64,000 nucleotides of DNA, from assembly GCA_037893225.1 (NCBI GenBank), contig JAZGUH010000117.1:558001-622000 (forward strand), written 5' to 3'. The notes under the pieces are model-generated. The model was given only the letters and a program-made list of their open reading frames with translations, had not been told where the DNA came from and searched no databases. Below are positions 12,501 through 27,500 of the stretch, piece after piece (positions within the stretch are counted from its first letter, which is position 1; each line of letters opens with the position of its first letter). This DNA comes from Hippasteria phrygiana (lineage: Eukaryota; Echinodermata; Asteroidea; Valvatida; Goniasteridae). A program made the position numbers and the translations under genes.

Positions 12501-15500
12501 TGTCAAGGATGTGCCATCTACCCACTGCCAGCCTCCTATGTACAGTCAAAACAGGAAATATACCACCGGTCAATACAAATGACCTGTGTCAACCACCACT
12601 ACCCCAGCTAGCGAGTGTAGGCTTATGACGTCACTGGCTAGCTGAAAACGTAAACATGGTGGGGAACTCGAATTCGAATGTATTGATTGTGACACAAATT
12701 GGAAAGCAATGTGTGTATTTTCCTGACAATGACAACAGTTGGCGACTAGACTGTAGAAATTGTGAATATTTATAATTATGTCGGCCATGATGGTCACAAT
12801 TTTGTCGGCAGAGCAGACAGTGAGCCTGTGTTAACATTTCACACTTTTTAAAGTTCCCGTCCCAAACGACCTTTGACCTTTATTTTCCTAGAATATACCT
12901 AGGCGAATACACCGGAGCGTTCGATTAGCCTCATTTCATGGCTTCCCCGCGGTGTTACCCTGTACAAGCTGATCAAACGCAACCACTGCTTGAATTGTCC
13001 ATTAGACAGATAAGACAGAAATAATATAATTTTAAGCTGGCAGTTTGTCACCTGAAAGCCATTACTGCACACTTTATTTACATCAATACAGATTCATACA
13101 GATGACAGCCATAGCCAAGGTTAAAATAACCACATGGCCAGTTGACGTCAATGATGCGCATTCCTTTGCATACTCAATCCATTTATATTTCAACTATATT
13201 GTTCTTGAATGGGAGAGTAATGAATAGATGGAGATTTTTCAACAAAGCTTTCATTCACACGAAAAGGAGGGCTCGAAGGGCGATGAATAGAACCACTCTA
13301 TGGTGCCTATTGTTTGCATTTACGCTTGGCTGCACAGCCTTTTCTTGGTATACCAGCATCCCATCAATAACAGGTGGACGCATGACAAATGAAATTGAAA
13401 TAATATAATATATACAAAGGCTCAGAATAGACCTAAGACGTGTGTTCCTGGTACCTCAGGAATTCCTTTCAGATATCTAGGGGGGGATGTGTTAGGTAAC
13501 AATAGTCTGGAGTGTGTATAGGGTATAGGGACAAGAGGGGGGGGGTACCCCTTGTCCTATATCTTGCTGGGTATAGAGTACCGAAGTGATGACGTCAATC
13601 AATGCAATGTTTGGAACCAGAATACATTCTAAACTGCATGTGTTTGGAACCATTGACGCGGCAACTGACGTCAGACTTCGGTACTCTATAGACTTAATAC
13701 CAAAAGAAGAACTCTGTTTCAATAAAATAACATCCGTTTAAAAATCCGATTTTTTTTTTCCAAACGTTCTGAGGATTCTTGAAGTTTTGGGAAAAATATA
13801 TCCCCAAGAGTTGGTTAACTGGATTTACCTGGACGTAGAGATTTCATGCTTGTGCTCATTTGCCCTTCAACATTATATTGGGGGAATTATTAAACTGCAT
13901 GGATCGTATGCTGACCCGGCATGGTCACTCCTTGGGATTTCCAGGATCTTGGGAATTGTGATGGAAAGGTGTGGATTATGCATACGCAAAATGTTTATAA
14001 CAGAACTTCATGAATACACTTGTGCTGCACTTTGCATTGCCTTGGGAAATCTTGGAAATTTTATTGAGATGATCTTGGGATTTTCAAATTTAATGAGTGG
14101 CCCACACTGATGATGCTTACCCTCCGGAGAGTTATCTTACCCCCCCCCCCCTTCCTCCTAAAAGGAATTTAGCCTAGATCAAAGCCTGCCTGTTTTTTCA
14201 TTGAAAATGCACTTATCGCAGAGTTCCAACTCACCAGAGCTACTTCGGTCGATTCCGATGTACAACTCATCAATGCCAAACTTTTTCTGTGCAAGGTTCT
14301 TTACAAAGGAGTTCTCAGCTTTGCTCGCGATGGTGACTACGTGGGCCCCGCCATAATTCTTATCACAGTCGTAGACGGCATCGCCAAATGAGCCCTTGGC
14401 AAAGATGCCCGAGCCCACCTTGTAGCAACTCGATCCAAAGGCAGTCCAGCCCTTCTCACAGTACCCGAAGACTGTGGGCTCTGGCGGTGGAGGGGTACCT
14501 ACAGTCAAGGGAAATGGCCTTGATGCTTTAAAGACTTCAAATGCAAATGAAAATGCAAATGTCAGTTTATTACATTTGTTATTGTTTCGCTTGCTTTTCA
14601 TTTCAGACCAGAGACTTTCTTTTGGGGGTCCTCTTTACTTTTACGCTAACAGCGTTATCAGGTCAGAGTTAGCCAATCACAAGTCAGCTCGCAAGCTAGG
14701 GGGGATGAACAATGACAAAGGAATGCTTTTGTCGCTTGTGATCGACCTGTGATCGACCTGTGATCGACCTGTGATCGACCTGTGATCGACCTGTGATCGA
14801 CCTGTGATCGACCTGTGATCGACCTGTGATCGACCTGTGATCGACCTGTGATCGACCTGTGATCGACCTGTGATCGACCTGTGATCGACCTGTGATCGAC
14901 CTGTGATCGACCTGTGATCGACCTGTGATCGACCTGTGATCGACCTGTGATCGACCTGTGATCGACCTGTGATCGACTTGCCCATTAGAGGGTGTATGGT
15001 TTTTACTTTATCATTTTGGTGTCTTTTCTGAAAAAAAAGTAAATGGAAGATAAGAAATTCCTCCCAGTCGATCTATTTTGTGTTTTGAATCAATTTGTTG
15101 AACTCTATACATTCACCAAATTTAAGCCATTCTAAAAAAGGAAATGGGTGGGAAATTTCTCTTAACCCCTTGAGCACGGTATTTTACGGGAGACGTCGGG
15201 GTGTTGCGGCAGTTCTGGCAGCCAAGCGAACCGCTACAATGTGTTTGTGCAGTCAAGCATGACATACACAATAATCCAACAATGGATTGAAACTGCACAA
15301 ACAGCAGCCAATGGCGTCATCCGGCCTGGTGGCACCGTTTTTTTTTGTGCCACATGGCGTCATCCATACGCAAGGGGTTAAAACAATTTTAGAAAATATT
15401 CCCAGGTTTATTTGGGAGTTGAAAAACAAGCTTCCGCCTTCCAGACAAGAGCCAAAAAAGAAAAACTAATGGACAATTTTGTTTTAATGCTTTTGTTAAT

Positions 15501-18500
15501 ATCCCACCTGTATTGAATTTACAGACTGTGAAGAACTTGGTGCTGCAGGCGAGATTGCTCCATTCACCAGCTTCGTATAAGAAGTCATCTTCTTTCATGA
15601 CAGCGCAATCCAGTCCCTTTGGATCAGTCCAGCCCCAGTTGTCATAGTGCACAGGCCAGCCATCGATCCATTCAAACACTCCGGTGCTCTACAACACAGC
15701 ACACGACAAAGCAACTTTTGTCTTTTAATATTGTTTCAGATGTATCTGTAGAGGCAGGAGTTGGAAACTTTCCCCTCTTCTATCTGGATATCCCGTGCCA
15801 TTTTTGTTTAACAAAAGATGTATGCCTACCATGTTCTTTTAAAGTTTATCCTGAAAAATATTTCTCTGGCAATACAAAAGTTATTCACGTTTGAGTGAGA
15901 TATCAGAGAACAAAATGCCACCCACATTTGTGACTGGGCCTCAGGACTGAGCGGAAAGTCGTACTATATCATTCTGAATTACAAGCAAATATAAAACTTT
16001 GTTACCAAAAATTGGATTGAGGGATTTCAACTTTTCCACATTTGAAAAGCCCTCTTCTATCATACCCCAAAGTTTAAAAACTGAATCTAATCTTTAAATA
16101 TTTGTTGGAGCGACAGTGTTTTTAACCTCACGTCATAAATGTGCACAGTCCACCAATTTTGGGCTTAATTTTCTCAGAACAAGGGGTCAAGACTCTAACA
16201 ACTTAAAAAGGTTGTAAGCAGGGCCCAGAAATAAGCTACAGCAACACACGATCAAATTAAAGCTGATTACATGTACTTTTAGAAAATACTATGATTCAGG
16301 CCTCGATCTTAAGCTTTTTTTTAACTAGTCCACCGGGCAAGTTAACTGGGATTTTTACTAGCCCGCAGAAATTTTTACTAGCCCACATTTAATGGACATT
16401 GTAAATATCCCATTAACGATAAACTCCCTATATCCTACGGTGTCCGAAATATCGTATTAAAATTCAGGAGGATTCAGTAGAGTTGTAACTAATAAGAGAT
16501 TTTTCAAACTATAAAATAGAAAAGAAATTACTGAATGATAAGGTAATATGTTTCCTTCCACTCCCTCCGGTCAGTTTCATTTCGCGGCAAACACGGCAAA
16601 ACATCGTATTTCCATCGTAGCTAAGCCAGCCAAAGTCCCGCTCCCAGTCTTGTCTGTAGACACGTTGTCTTTTATTTTTGCTCTAGTTTGCATCGTATTC
16701 TCTTTTGCTTCCTTTTTTGGACGGATTGGATACATTTAGATATCGCCACATGACGGAAAATGTTAAGACCCAAGTGAATAAAACTTCTCACCAACCACGT
16801 ACACCGGCCCGGTACAGACCACACGCACAAATCTTCGCACGCGCGCCCCGTACCTTTCATGCCTTCTAATTTCATGCACTGCATGCATGGCTCATGGAAT
16901 CGCTGAGGTCAAGTGCCGATGCGCATGCTCAGTATGCACGTGGAATTCCCCGGTTGGTCCCATTAATCAAAGCTGGCTTCAGTCGACGTACCAAAGATTG
17001 TATAGCGCCGCGTACGGCGTACAGTTCGCTGCGTCTTATAGACATTCATGACATTATTCCGCCAATATTAGTTGGCGTTTTCCTTCAAATTTACATGGGC
17101 CAAAAATGTGACGGTCCTTAATCATTTTTTTCAAACACTGATGATGTACAAAATAAAAATGTTTCAGTGTCAGCCGTATCGAAGCCGAGCATTGAGAAAA
17201 GATCCATAGTCTTTTTTGTGTGCACTTTCACTGTACTTTTCTTCCCACACCCAACCAGTCCCATGCGTACAGCATTTTGCAAAAAAAAGTGCACAACACA
17301 CTCTGGACTTGATATGAGACTACCAACCTTGTACAAGTCATGTGCGCTTGTGGCATCACGCGCGCAATGAATGGCATACATGTACGCACGTACACATGTT
17401 GCCATCGGGACACAAGCTAGCTGCTGTGAGACAGCGAGCAGCATGCATAGCGCTAGCGCAGCGGCTCGGCATAGTATTGACTATGCGGGACGCCGTAGCG
17501 CTGTACTCGGTCATTAAATGAAACAAGAAGATTCACTCAAACTTACCAAGAACGTTTGTTTGATTCATATCAAGCAACAGTGACAATTTTAAGCAGGTAG
17601 GTATGCTTTTTTAACTAGCCCGCCGGGCAAGTTAAAGAGTGCTTTTCACTAGCCCGGAGCAGTTTTTACTAGACATTGTACGCCGGGCTAGTGCTAAGGT
17701 CGAGCCCCGACTATGATCTCAATTTCAATTTGTTGCTATTTGTCACCTATTTTTCCCAGGTCGTATCGTAAAATTGGGTGTGATTCCTGGCTATACGGCA
17801 TTCTGGCTTTATGACTTTTGATTAGCGCCCACCCGAACAAAAGATACTGACAATTTGGGAGACCGCCAACATAGGGCAAGATAGCTCAGTTGGTAGAGCG
17901 CCGGTACGGTAACCCGGAGGTCGCAGGTTCGAATCCCGCTCCTGCCAGTTTCTTTGTTGTATTCAAATTTGCCTAGTCAGTTTCCCTTGCGGACTGTTTG
18001 ACGAAAAAATTACTTTAACGATGTCAATTTATTTGCACCCCAACAATATTTAGGTTTCCGCTAGGTGGATCTTTTTGTGCTGCATCAATGGCACTAAAAC
18101 ATTCAAGAAACAAAACCTTCCCAGAGAGTTGTACACTCAAGAAATAAGGCCAACAATCTTTAGTCTCGCTTTTTTTTCAAGAAAAGTAAGGAGCCATTTT
18201 TGACGTCTCTATTTAGATCATGCTAGAATGAAAAGTCACCTCAAAATACCTTTTTTCAAGTTTCCCGCTACCTTCCAATAACATGTACAGAAACAAAACA
18301 AATATGTACCGGATCGTCGTATAAGCCAATCCAGACATTATTGCCCTTCTCCATCGCTATCGACTGGACCTTGGCCTGCTCAAAGCCGTTCATAATGGAT
18401 GTGACTGTGGCTCCGTCTCCTTGGCACTTCAGCTTCGCTTCATCAAAATCCCTCTTCTGATCGTCGTAGAGTTTAAAGCACACATCGCCATATTTTGTGT

Positions 18501-21500
18501 ACCCTGTTGCAGGTCCAGCTTCTGTGCACGGAAATGTCTGCGGATTATCAGGATTGCTGGGATCTGAGGGTAAAAAAGAAGGAAAAGATGAAATCATGAA
18601 GCCAGCAAAGGCAGCCAACCAGCTGATGACAAAGTTACATAAAGTGGCAAAACAAAATCTTGCAAGCTGACAGATAGGAAGACACACACTAGGCCTCTCC
18701 TAAATATACCGATTATTCAAATATTCAATCGTCTTTTTAAAAAAACTTGCTTTGGCCAGCTAATTTTGTAACGGTATAAAGCAGAAAAGTCTTACTACAA
18801 TAGCAGACAAATTTTGCCAGCTTAAGCATTATTTCCAGGCCCGTCGCTAAGGGGGGGGGGGGGGGGGGGGGGGGGGACCGGAGGGGCCAAGCCCCCCTGG
18901 AAACCGTACCAATTGGCCCCCCATTGGAAAAACCAAGAGCATCAAAATTATATACAGTTGTGTTTTTTTCTTGTGAGGCCTCCAAGCTGGTACAGACTGC
19001 CGACGGGCGGACTATTTCAGGGCTAAAATCCTACCAACGCGCAAGCGTGAATAGAGATTTCTATTGTTGCATCACTGCATTAAGCAAATTCTGCCTCTAA
19101 AGCTAATGAGCCCTTTGCTGTGCATAAAGCTTATTTACAGTGTCTATGAAACAGAGGTTCTGTTGGCAGAAAAGCATGTGTTTAAGTAACCGTCTGAAAT
19201 CGGACCTCCTCTCGATCAGCTCATAAATAAGTACAAGGAACTACTTAATGGTACAGATCGGGGACAAAACTGGAGAGCTGGGAAAATATAGAAAGGTATA
19301 AGTCTGACCTGGTTTCATCATGCAGAGATAATTGTGAAGAGCATTACAATCTTCATCCATCCATTTGCCTGGTTCCTCATCTTCATATGCCATCCTGATG
19401 CAATCTGCAGCATCGCCAGGCTAGAAGAAATTAAAATTGTGAATCTTTGCCCTGCCATCACTATGAACATCTAACAAAAGAAAAAACGGTGCACTCACAA
19501 TGAAAGTCCATTATTACTTGGCACTCAAACCATTGTTTACTTGTTCACGGTGCATGCATATGAATTTATCACACGGGTGGGATATGGGGAAAATGAAAAA
19601 TCCATCAAACATTCAGAGGCATTTTCCTTTGTATGGTGTTGCTAAAAAATGCATAAGAAAAATGCATTTTTAACTATTAAAAAGATGCGGTTCAAAATAG
19701 CAATTAAGAGAAGACCGTTTCAGGTAGGTCATTTTGGAATGATAAAAACAATTTACGGACAAAACAAATAGTCCGCAAATCAGGAAGACATCGCACCAAA
19801 AATCCTGAAATCAGAAAAAAATCCGGAGAAATCTTACCCCTGATTATCAACATACTGTAATTTGTTTCCCGTAGTAAACTGTTTTTATTCAGGCTTCTGT
19901 AGCGTAGCAAAGTTTAATGTGGTTGGCATTACAACTGAATCTGAAAAAAAATTCTAAGACGGCTGTCAAGCACCATCTTCATATGAAACATCTCAACCGG
20001 CACCTTTGCTAATAACCTCTTGTGCCAATGCATTACTCATTATGCATTACTTATACATAGTGAACAACATTCTGTGTACAACATAGGCATTTCAGGGGAT
20101 GCACAGTTCTGTGACTTTAGGCGTTTTTACACTATGTACGTTCGACCCGTGTCGAAATCTTTTGTGTCGAAAATGACTTTAAAAAAATATAAACACGGTT
20201 ACACGGGTCAATTACACTACCTTTTCACACTACTCAACGCGGTTACACGGGTCGAACTCAACCCAGAGGTGTTTTCAACACGAGTCGAACTTCTCTACAC
20301 GGGTCGAGAGCTCTCAACCCACCTCCTGAGCAGGGTTAGTTTTAACCCGGGTTGAGCGCTCTACACGGGTCAGTGCCGTGTTGAAATGTTGCAGTGTGAA
20401 AAAGTCTAGTAACACGGGTCGGACCCATGTCCAACACCGAGATTTTTCGTAGTGTGAAAAGGCCTTATGTAATTACACTGACTCTCGCATCGCCAACAAG
20501 AAAAGTCTGAAAAAGATGCAATTTATCACGTTTATGACAGCCTATTCATGCAAGCGTCCATCTTGAAACAGAGAGAAAGAGAACATGTCCATCTTTTAAA
20601 TATTCTAAAAGACTTTTCAGACTAACTGATACAAACGTGTGCACATTTAGCAATTCAAATCTCATGTTTGAGACACCATGAGTAAAACAAAAAGCGGGTG
20701 ATTGTTTTTTAATGTCAATTCTGCTCAATTGCGGAGGGTTTTGGGGTTGGGACATTATCGGGGTACCATCTCGGATATGTTATATTGAATTATGGCAAAA
20801 CCTACAGAAGATCCTGTTCTAGATGCTATTTAACATGTTTAAGTATATACGTTCAAGATCTCAACTGCAAAAATTGTCTTTTTCATGTACGGCAAGTATG
20901 CTTAATATATGCACAAGTACAAGTTACAAATCCCAACCTCTTTCTTTTTACAGCACTATGAAGACATCACTGTGGTACCTCTGATGACATCATTTGGCTG
21001 ATAAATTTGAGCTTAAGCCGTTCTGTCTGGTTGTAATTAATGGGGTGCCGGTATGCCAATACCGGCTTGCGCAGCCAAGCGTAATGCAAACAATAGGCAA
21101 ACAATGAGTACGTACAGGAATGCACGTATAGACGACAACCAGCCAGGTGGTCTTTTTCAGACCGCGGCTACAGCCGTCGTCCATATTCAAGAGAGGTCGT
21201 CCGTATTCAAGCCAATTGAAAAGAAATCATTAAAAACCAACATTTTGCAGTTACTCCCCTGAATTGCTAAAGAAGACCTGGAAATGTATAACAACACAGA
21301 CATAAATGCCGTTGTACATGCATTCACGTCTTTCAAATCCTATTGCCTGGTCCCGTTAATATGATTTCAACCAAGCATTGCCCAAATCAAAAAGTCTTGA
21401 AAAAATGGCAATCTTTGTAAACTAGCAAAATAAATTACCAGGAATGGTGTTTGATCGTTTTGGTTTGTGGCCCAGTTGACAAAGTCCACTGAACTGCTGT

Positions 21501-24500
21501 CCGTCCAGACAAACTTTTTCCCACTTGCCAGCGCAGACATCCCAATCCACACATCGTCGTCAACATTGATCATGTCGGCCGTCAAGTAAGCTGGGAAAAT
21601 GGCAAGATATCAGGACAATGTAAACAAAAATGCTTTAGTAAGCGAGTTCAGAAATGTAAACATAAAATGGACTACAGATGCTTCTGGTCATCTCTGCGGT
21701 TCGAATCCCACTGGGTGATGGGAGGGTGCCATGGTGCTGGTGTCCTTGGGCAAGACACTTTGCTTCTCTCCACCATGACTAGAACTTAGAAGCATCACCA
21801 TCACCACACAGTTTTGTTCCTACAATCACCACAGTATGTTTACCGTACTACAGCCAAGCAATATAGACCACTAAAAGCGGACCTTGATTGTCATTAAAAA
21901 ATATTTTGTATAAAAGTCGTCGCTGCGGGCAACAAATCTGATGTCATAAAGACCTTGCACCTTTTGTGTCTAGCACAAGGAGTCCGTGTTATGACGTCAG
22001 ATTTGTTTGCTGCCCACAGCGTCGACTTTTAGACAAATTACACCAGCGGGCTAAAGGAGACTTAATAAAAAATGGCTCTCAAAAGTCAGAAATAATTTTG
22101 CTGTTTAATTTTACAATACGCAATCTACATAAAACTACAAAATGACGCAGACTTCTCTCAACAATCAACATACTCTTTAAGCCCCACAGCTTAACATACG
22201 GACCAATCACAGCTGTCTGACAGAAGTGACAAATGTGTGGCACACGCGGCTGTAATTGGTCAATTCGTCAAGGGGCAGTGCTTAATGGAACACATTCTTG
22301 ACCCTTGCTAAAAGGTCAAAGAGCGTCCTCGTGACCCTGCTTACTTTGGACTTCAATGTTGTGTATGGAGGCCAGGTTGGCTCCCGTTGTCTTTGCGCAC
22401 TCAGTCTTGGCATCCTTCCAGTTCTTCATTTGCCCACCCGTTCCCATGAACTTGTAGCAGCGGTTGTCGTACTTGCTCCAGCCCTGCAGGCAGCCTCCCG
22501 CCGGCGCGTCAGTAGGTGCGTGCGTACTAATTGGTGTGTTGTCAACATTCTTCTTGCAGATAAAACGCCCCTCTAGGCCGCAGTTTGCATCCAGCCAATT
22601 GCCTTTGAATATTGGTACTTTTTGAAAGGAAAAGGAAAAGAAAACCGTGAGACGAGAAACAAAAGCAATACGCAAAAACTCTCGTTTGTATTTGGATGTA
22701 AAATTTGTGACCAAAACAAGCTAAAACTTGTATATTATCATTCAAAGACAATAGTTCTGGATATAAATAATATATGCACACATTCTTGTCATTATTAATA
22801 AAAGTACTGTAAAATATGCTCCTTTTTGTTTTTTTCACAATCCTTCTAGGCTTTCTTAATTGGTCACATCAGTGGAAAGCGTTCGCAACATTCCAGTCTG
22901 GAATTAAGACTAGTCGTACTACACCCCCGACAGGGGTGTGGTTTTCTCCCACTGGAAATCAAATCACGACATGCCCCGCCATTACATGCACAATCGATTC
23001 ACTTGATGCAAAATCTGTACACTAGCAAAATGAAGGTGTTTTGGTTCTTACTCTGTCATTCGAGCAACACAGCATATGGATTTAGACCGTTGAAATAGAA
23101 CTTGTATTAGAATGGTTAAATAAATGTTCACAAAAATCTAAATAGGAAAAATGCTACAAATAGTTCTCTAAACAATGATAAATACACACAAAAAACAAAG
23201 ATTTAGAGGTATTCTTGCATTTTAATAATTTACCACGACTTAGGGACAAAACTAAATCATGGGCCGAGCCCCTTCCACAAAAATTACACTTTTCTGGCTG
23301 TGACGTAAAAACGGTAAAAACGTTGCTTGCCATGATACCCCGAGCTGTGTAAAAAACTCATGGTGTATGTGTGTGGTAAGGATGTGTGAAGCAATGTTTT
23401 TACTACGGAGGATTTCAAAACAACAAAAAAGGGTAGTTTTTGTGGGTGGGGCATGCTTCATGATTTTGTCTGTCTGTAGTCTTAATAAATCACTAAAACA
23501 TGAACAAACATCAATATACCTGATATTTGATACAGTACTATAACTTCGCTATAAGGAACTACGCTATACCGAATATTTGGCTATACCGAACGTCCTATTT
23601 GGCTCCCAGATTGACAAATTAAATCCATACCATTATTCACCATAACGAACGACCACTATAGTGAACAGTTTTTGAGGATCCCATGATGTTATAGTGCCAT
23701 TCTAACGTATGCATCATTGTTTCAGAACAATCAATAGCAATTCTCTCTCTGTTGACTTCTATGGACCTTTTAGACCAACTCGTTTTAATCTTACTCAGAG
23801 GATTGTTCATCTGGACACAGAGTTCTTCACCATTGTTAGTGTCCGGCTGGCCAAAAACCCAGTTCTTCATGTCCAAAAGAGTGCCATCGGACCACCTAAA
23901 TAAAAACAGTAAGCGCAACTGATTACATAAATAAGACCAGTGACATTAAATCATGGCAGCTTGTAAAATTCCATCCCCCTCCCATGGGTCATTCTATAAA
24001 TTGGGGGGTTAAAAAGTGTGACATGTTTTGGTGTCCCTGTTACACCTGACCCGTGTAATTTCCCATCAAGTATCATTCAAATTGACTTCACTATTTGTTA
24101 CTTGTCTTTGCTTAATACATGATCACTCTTGGACATAGAAGGCATTAAAGAATGTGTCCTGAATTGCAAAATCCTATACCGTAATTTCCGGAATATAGGC
24201 CGCGCGGAGTATAAGCCGCAGCATGCAAAAATCTGCTATTTAAGATTTAAAGTTGGCGTATTAACCGCACCGGCGTATTAGCCGAGGCGCTTACAACGTC
24301 CAACCACAAAAGTCGTGCTGCATGCTGAAGCGCTAGTATGTAAAAAATGTGTAAGCGGCTTGCGAACGAGTGTCACTAGGCTCCGTGCACAACTTAACTA
24401 CCCCCTCATCTCAGCGGAAAGAAAAGGCGAGTTGGCGGGTCAATATCGACGCCGTCTTACCCGACTTCAATTTAAGTGTCTGGTTCCCGCTTTGATATTC

Positions 24501-27500
24501 TTATTGAAAACGCAATTATCCAGAGTCGGCAAACAGACAAAGCAATAATCCCACTGGTATACGAGTACCGGGCCCTTTTCCAAACCTTGGCTTGGGCTCC
24601 AGCTATTCCCTAGTCCCACTGCCGATCTGTAGCCTTAAATATGTAAATAAATAAACAGGCTCTGGCTCTGGTTAAAACAAAAGACTTTGCGTAATACCAG
24701 CGACGTACTGTCCATGGAAGTGCGGTTTCTATGTGGAGAGCGCCCTCATTCGACGAACTAGTGAAAAGGCATTAACGACATCTGACCTCAACAACATGTG
24801 GACAGCGCCCTCATTCGACGAACTAGTGAAAAGGCATTAACCATACACAACGATGAAACGGACAAAAAAGAACAGACGCACCACACGATTTGTGAGGTGT
24901 GAACGGTACTTACGGTACATTTGCAAGTCTGTACGGTCCCTCTGGACTGGGTTCCTTTATTTCCAACAAGTGAGTAGAGCGAACGTAAACGGCAACCAAC
25001 GAAAACATGACTGCCTGTGGCCCGGTGCCCGGAGCGCGCGCCGCCTGCACTCGTGGCCCGGGCCGGGCTGAGGCGCGGCTTCTGTGACTGATTTTATTCT
25101 TCAAACGTTGCCATATAAGCCGCCCGGAGTATAAGCCGCAAGGACATTTTTCAGCGTGAGAATCAACGTATAAGCCGCGGCCTATATTCCGGAAATTACG
25201 GTACATGTTAGATGTAACAGGGACACCAAAATTGGACCCCCTTATCTATAGAATGACCCATAGAGCCTAGTACATCACCAGAATTCTTTTTTTTTTAAGG
25301 TGGGGGGTGATATTTTATAGCCACCTCTAAAACAAACCATTCACATAAATATAGCTTGCCTATTTCCATTTTCCTATTGTCTTTTTCTGTACATGTATCG
25401 CATGGGGTAAGTTAACCCCCCCCACAACCCCCCCCCCCCCCCACAACCCCCCCCCCCCCCCACAACCCCCCCCCCCCCCCCCCCCCCCACACAAGTGTGT
25501 AAATACCAGCAATTGCAGACTCCCTATTTTCCTTCATTTGTTTGTACTTCAACTTTTTCGGAAGGCCTCCCATATGTTTTGTACACGATTTTCAATCGTG
25601 AACGTTCTGTCAATCACGGACCCTTTCTCTATGCCCTAACCCTTTTGTCCCTAGTCCACGATTGCCAGTATTAACATACTCCCCCCCCCCCACTCCCCCA
25701 ACTCCCCCCCCCCCCCCCCCCCCCACTTTTAAAATTGTTCCGCCGCACCTGGGTTAGAACATGTGCTAATATACAGCCTGCTTGGTAGGTTTACTTGAAT
25801 ACGCACTTAATAATTAGTATCACTAGATTATGTGGTCCATGACAACACATACATTACCATGACGATGAATCCACATCTGGATATACTTTAAGATCTGCCG
25901 TCTGCTCTTTTCGAGTTTCAACCCGAAAAATAATTTAATTTTTAACATTTTTCTAGCAGTTTAAAAGTTATTCACTTTTGAATGAGACGTCGAACGAAAA
26001 AAAAAACACCCACAATTGTCAGTGAATAATTACTTTACAAATGTTGAATTATTTGTGACCCGACAATAATTCACGCATGTTTGTCTGCATTAGCAACCAA
26101 AAATAAAGTTCTTTTTTTGGAGTGTTGCAGACACCTAAAATAGAAAATAGGCAGTTTTCTTTATGAAATATTCTAGAAGAAAATATTTAGAAAGAAAAAA
26201 AGAATCAAATTATTAAAAAGGCACGGGCAGTATCACTTTAATCATGAACATGATCATCTGCGTAAAGTTTCTGGAGAAAAAAAAATTCTGAATAAATTGA
26301 ACAATTGTTTTGCATATTTGCTGCACTATTTAAGTGCCCCAGGGGTTCTATATTACACAATGGAAGTATAGCTTACTGATGCTCGCCTGGGTGAGTTACA
26401 TTTGATCGGAGTCCTATCCAGTAGTTACCGGCGAATAGTTCGAGCTGCGAATAAAAAAAAGCAGATATTAAGAAATATGTCACATGGTGCCATGGACGTA
26501 AATCACCATGGGCATGGGGGTATATATCCCCCCAATTTTTGATCGGGGAAGGGGGGGATGGGCCACTGGATCATCCCCCTTCCAGATTTGTGTGGTTGAG
26601 AAACACAAAAATGCTGATTGTGAGAAAACAAACAGTACAAAGACTTTAAATGTACCGTTGTGTTGTCGGGCATAGGGACATAAGTGTGTACACAGCCTAC
26701 ATAGGGTAACCAGACCTTTGTATTATAAACAGCAGCGCCCCCTTGTGTCATACTGTCTCCAGTCTAACTCCATACTCTGGCCGAGATACTGCACTCCCTA
26801 GGATACAGAAGGAGTCCAGTATCTCGGCCACTAGCTGTAGGGGGAAATCTCCAATCCCACAGCGGCGGAACACTTTTGGAAGTGGGGGGAAAATTAGTGC
26901 CAGTGCCGGCCAGCTGCTGCTATTTTCTATGTTTTTCTTTATGCGGAACTGCCAGAAGTGGGGTGGCCATTTCCCCCAAGTGGAAAAAGTGGGAGGGGGG
27001 GGGGGGCACAATGCCCCTTGAGACACCCCCCCCCCCCCCCCAGTTCTGCCGCCATTTGTTCCTAGCACAAATTTAATTTGGATAATTACTCTGAGGCCAA
27101 TAGTCGGTCTCTGGTCAGACCAAAGTTCCGGAATTGATGCGGCGATGCAGGTTTTTTGTTTGTTTGTTTGTTTGTTGTTGTTTTTTTGTTTTTTGTTTAA
27201 AGCTTGGATTGTACAGACAAGGTGGGTACTATTTTGCTTTTTTGTGTCCTCATATGCCTTGGTGCCCCCCATCATTTGCCTTGGTGCCCTCCCCATTCCT
27301 TCGTGCCCCTCATTTGCCTAGATGCTCTCCCCATTCCTTGGTGCCCCTCATTTGCCTACATGTAGGTGCCCTCCTTGTTTGCCTACGTACCCTAAATGCT
27401 TTTTCTTCACATTTTCCATACAGCCAAGGCAACTTTTATGACTTGGACTTTGCATCCAAAATGTTTTAAAAACAAGCCCTGCTACACATTCAGAACAACA

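Noticed and set aside
14677..14985. Open frame of repeated GRSQVDHRSIT residues
   Set aside because: It is the 11-bp array read in one frame; 33 bp gives a false 11-residue repeat.
17873..17947. Functional tRNA gene
   Set aside because: Boxes A and B are good, but the anticodon loop lacks U33 and the stem is mismatched. Several degenerate copies in the window show it is a SINE family.
22316..22714. An independent small lectin gene beginning in exon 28
   Set aside because: The methionine lies in intron sequence, and phases join with exons 27 and 29; the same holds for similar starts before exons 31 and 39.
26748..27296. 182-codon minus-strand frame with poly-Pro and poly-Gln/Lys-like stretches
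   Set aside because: Produced by homopolymer and simple repeats (C, G and TTTG runs); no coding character.
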